Assembly: GCA_963777355.1 (NCBI GenBank)
Contig: CAVZQK010000080.1
Location: forward strand, 62,001 to 126,000
Reading direction: 5' to 3'
From: DATJHM01 sp963777355
GTDB taxonomy: Bacteria; Chloroflexota; Ktedonobacteria; Ktedonobacterales; Ktedonobacteraceae
DNA: 64,000 nucleotides
Part shown: positions 63,217 to 64,000 of the stretch, piece after piece
Position numbering within the stretch: position 1 is the stretch's first letter
How the letters are laid out: every line of letters begins with the position of its first letter
Translations under genes and position numbers: made by a program
The notes under the pieces: generated by a model
The model's input: only the letters and a program-made list of their open reading frames with translations
Database searches by the model: none
What the model was told of the DNA's origin: nothing

Positions 63217-63709
63217 CAAAGCGTTATTACCTGTCTGGGCAGTTCGCACTCATCTGTTTTTGCCCTACGATAATTACAATTCACCTTTAACGGTAATAGC
63301 ATACCTGGCTTTTATAGACATACATTTTTATATGCTGTTACAGAGATCACGCTGAGAACGTGCAATTCCTATCTTGACACTACGTTTAGTCTAAGAAAGT
63401 AGCTGCATCGGCGCTGCGATAATTCGCATATATACTGCTGGTTCTTTTTAATAAACTGGACTGCGGGCTAAATTGCGCAATACTTTTCGCGTGAGACAGC
63501 AATTTTTCGGACTTTTATCCAGATTCTATCATGGGATGTGATATTTGTGCTCCAACCACGTTTTTAATAGGTAGTATGTACCACAAATGGTATGTTATAC
63601 TGAGGAGCGCGTATTGCATACGGTACTATTAAGAGAGATACAAGCAGTTGGGGGGCGGCTAAAAGGCCGGATAGTGAATAAAGAGAGGGGTTTGTCATCA
63701 GCCACAACA
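63217..63709. other. Intergenic region before the kinase gene
   Basis: About 490 AT-rich bases separate divergent genes. A TATACT at 63597-63602 could be a -10 for the kinase gene. No gene or strong hairpin was found. Confidence 0.35.
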
Positions 63710-64000
63710 ATGGACCAGGCAACACACAGACTGGGCACCTGGAGCGTCGCACGTTGCTGCATAAACGGTATTTAATCCAGAAGACTGTCGGAAAAGGCGG
63801 GATGGGAGCCGTTTATCAGGCAAAGGATGTGAAACGTCAGCAGCTCGTTGCGGTCAAAGAAATGGGCCTCTCGATGATTCCGCTGAATGAGCGAGCTCAA
63901 GCTGTGCAAAATTTTAAAATTGAAGCGAAAATGCTTGCTAATCTTAATCATGCCAATTTGCCTACTTTCTCTGGCTTTTTTGCTGAAGGTCAGCGCTATT
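63710..64000 (+). CDS. PknB-like Ser/Thr protein kinase, N-terminal part (frameshift, runs off the window)
   Basis: The kinase frame reads LERRTLLHKRYLIQKTVGKG, with the glycine loop GKGGMGAVYQAKD, the ATP-binding Lys in VAVKEMGLS and helix C IEAKMLANLNHANLP, typical of Hanks-type kinases. No start codon opens that frame. The preceding frame supplies MDQATHRLGT from ATG 63710, and restoring one C at 63738-63739 joins the two. The catalytic loop lies beyond the window. Confidence 0.8.

Overview
The window looks like chromosomal DNA of a Chloroflexota bacterium, most likely of the Ktedonobacteria. This is inferred from gene content: a large SigA-type sigma factor next to dnaG, ECF sigma factors with extra C-terminal domains, F420/FMN-type enzymes, a MaoC-type dehydratase pair, a GlcD-GlcE fusion, HD-GYP and PknB-like signalling proteins, and a TnpB-only IS200/IS605 element. 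No ribosomal RNA gene or taxonomic marker is present to prove it.

Layout. 0.4-3.5 kb: glycolytic operon gap-pgk-tpiA. 3.7-6.6 kb: a large winged-helix-like protein with a Q/E/K-rich repetitive tail. 7.3-10.8 kb: rpoD and dnaG on the minus strand. 10.8-13.4 kb: a 2.5-kb AT-rich gene-free region with two clusters of DnaA boxes. It is an oriC candidate, and three parS-like palindromes lie at 0.19, 1.44 and 38.08 kb. 13.4-17.8 kb: glycogen-debranching enzyme, solute-binding lipoprotein, HD-GYP protein. 18.3-23.6 kb: an SbcD/SbcC-like (YhaO/YhaN-like) pair whose ATPase has two membrane helices inside its coiled coil. 23.7-28.8 kb: rsgA, a zinc-ribbon coiled-coil protein, guaA and a Nudix hydrolase. 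28.8-30.4 kb: a broken TnpB element. 30.8-33.9 kb: fatty-acid operon accC-fabF-accB. 34.3-38.6 kb: a degenerate DUF3696-like ATPase, a GH3 lipoprotein and two MaoC dehydratases. 38.9-40.1 kb: an ECF sigma factor fused to a ClpC N-domain and an OmdA/YdeI-like domain. 40.9-42.3 kb: a short decaying CRISPR array with a lone cas6. 42.6-51.4 kb: accessory genes, including a pentapeptide/LRR protein, MarR, SnoaL, an ECF41 sigma factor with its divergent SDR target, PPOX, HdeD and LLM. 52.2-56.5 kb: the Hen1-Pnkp RNA-repair pair. 56.7-60.7 kb: GlcD-GlcE fusion and a Dam-type adenine methyltransferase. 61.4-61.6 kb: tRNA-Val and tRNA-Leu. The right edge holds a membrane glucosaminidase-like protein and the start of a Ser/Thr kinase.

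A caution applies to the whole window. Many genes carry one-base frameshifts, among them gap, pgk, tpiA and dnaG (several), and fabF and glcDE have in-frame stops. Removing or restoring one base gives family-typical lengths, and several lesions lie in homopolymers, so assembly error is the simplest explanation. Such genes are listed over their full restored span. Short intergenic hairpins of one family (GGGCA..TGCCC or GGGAC..GTCCC cores) are scattered through the window.
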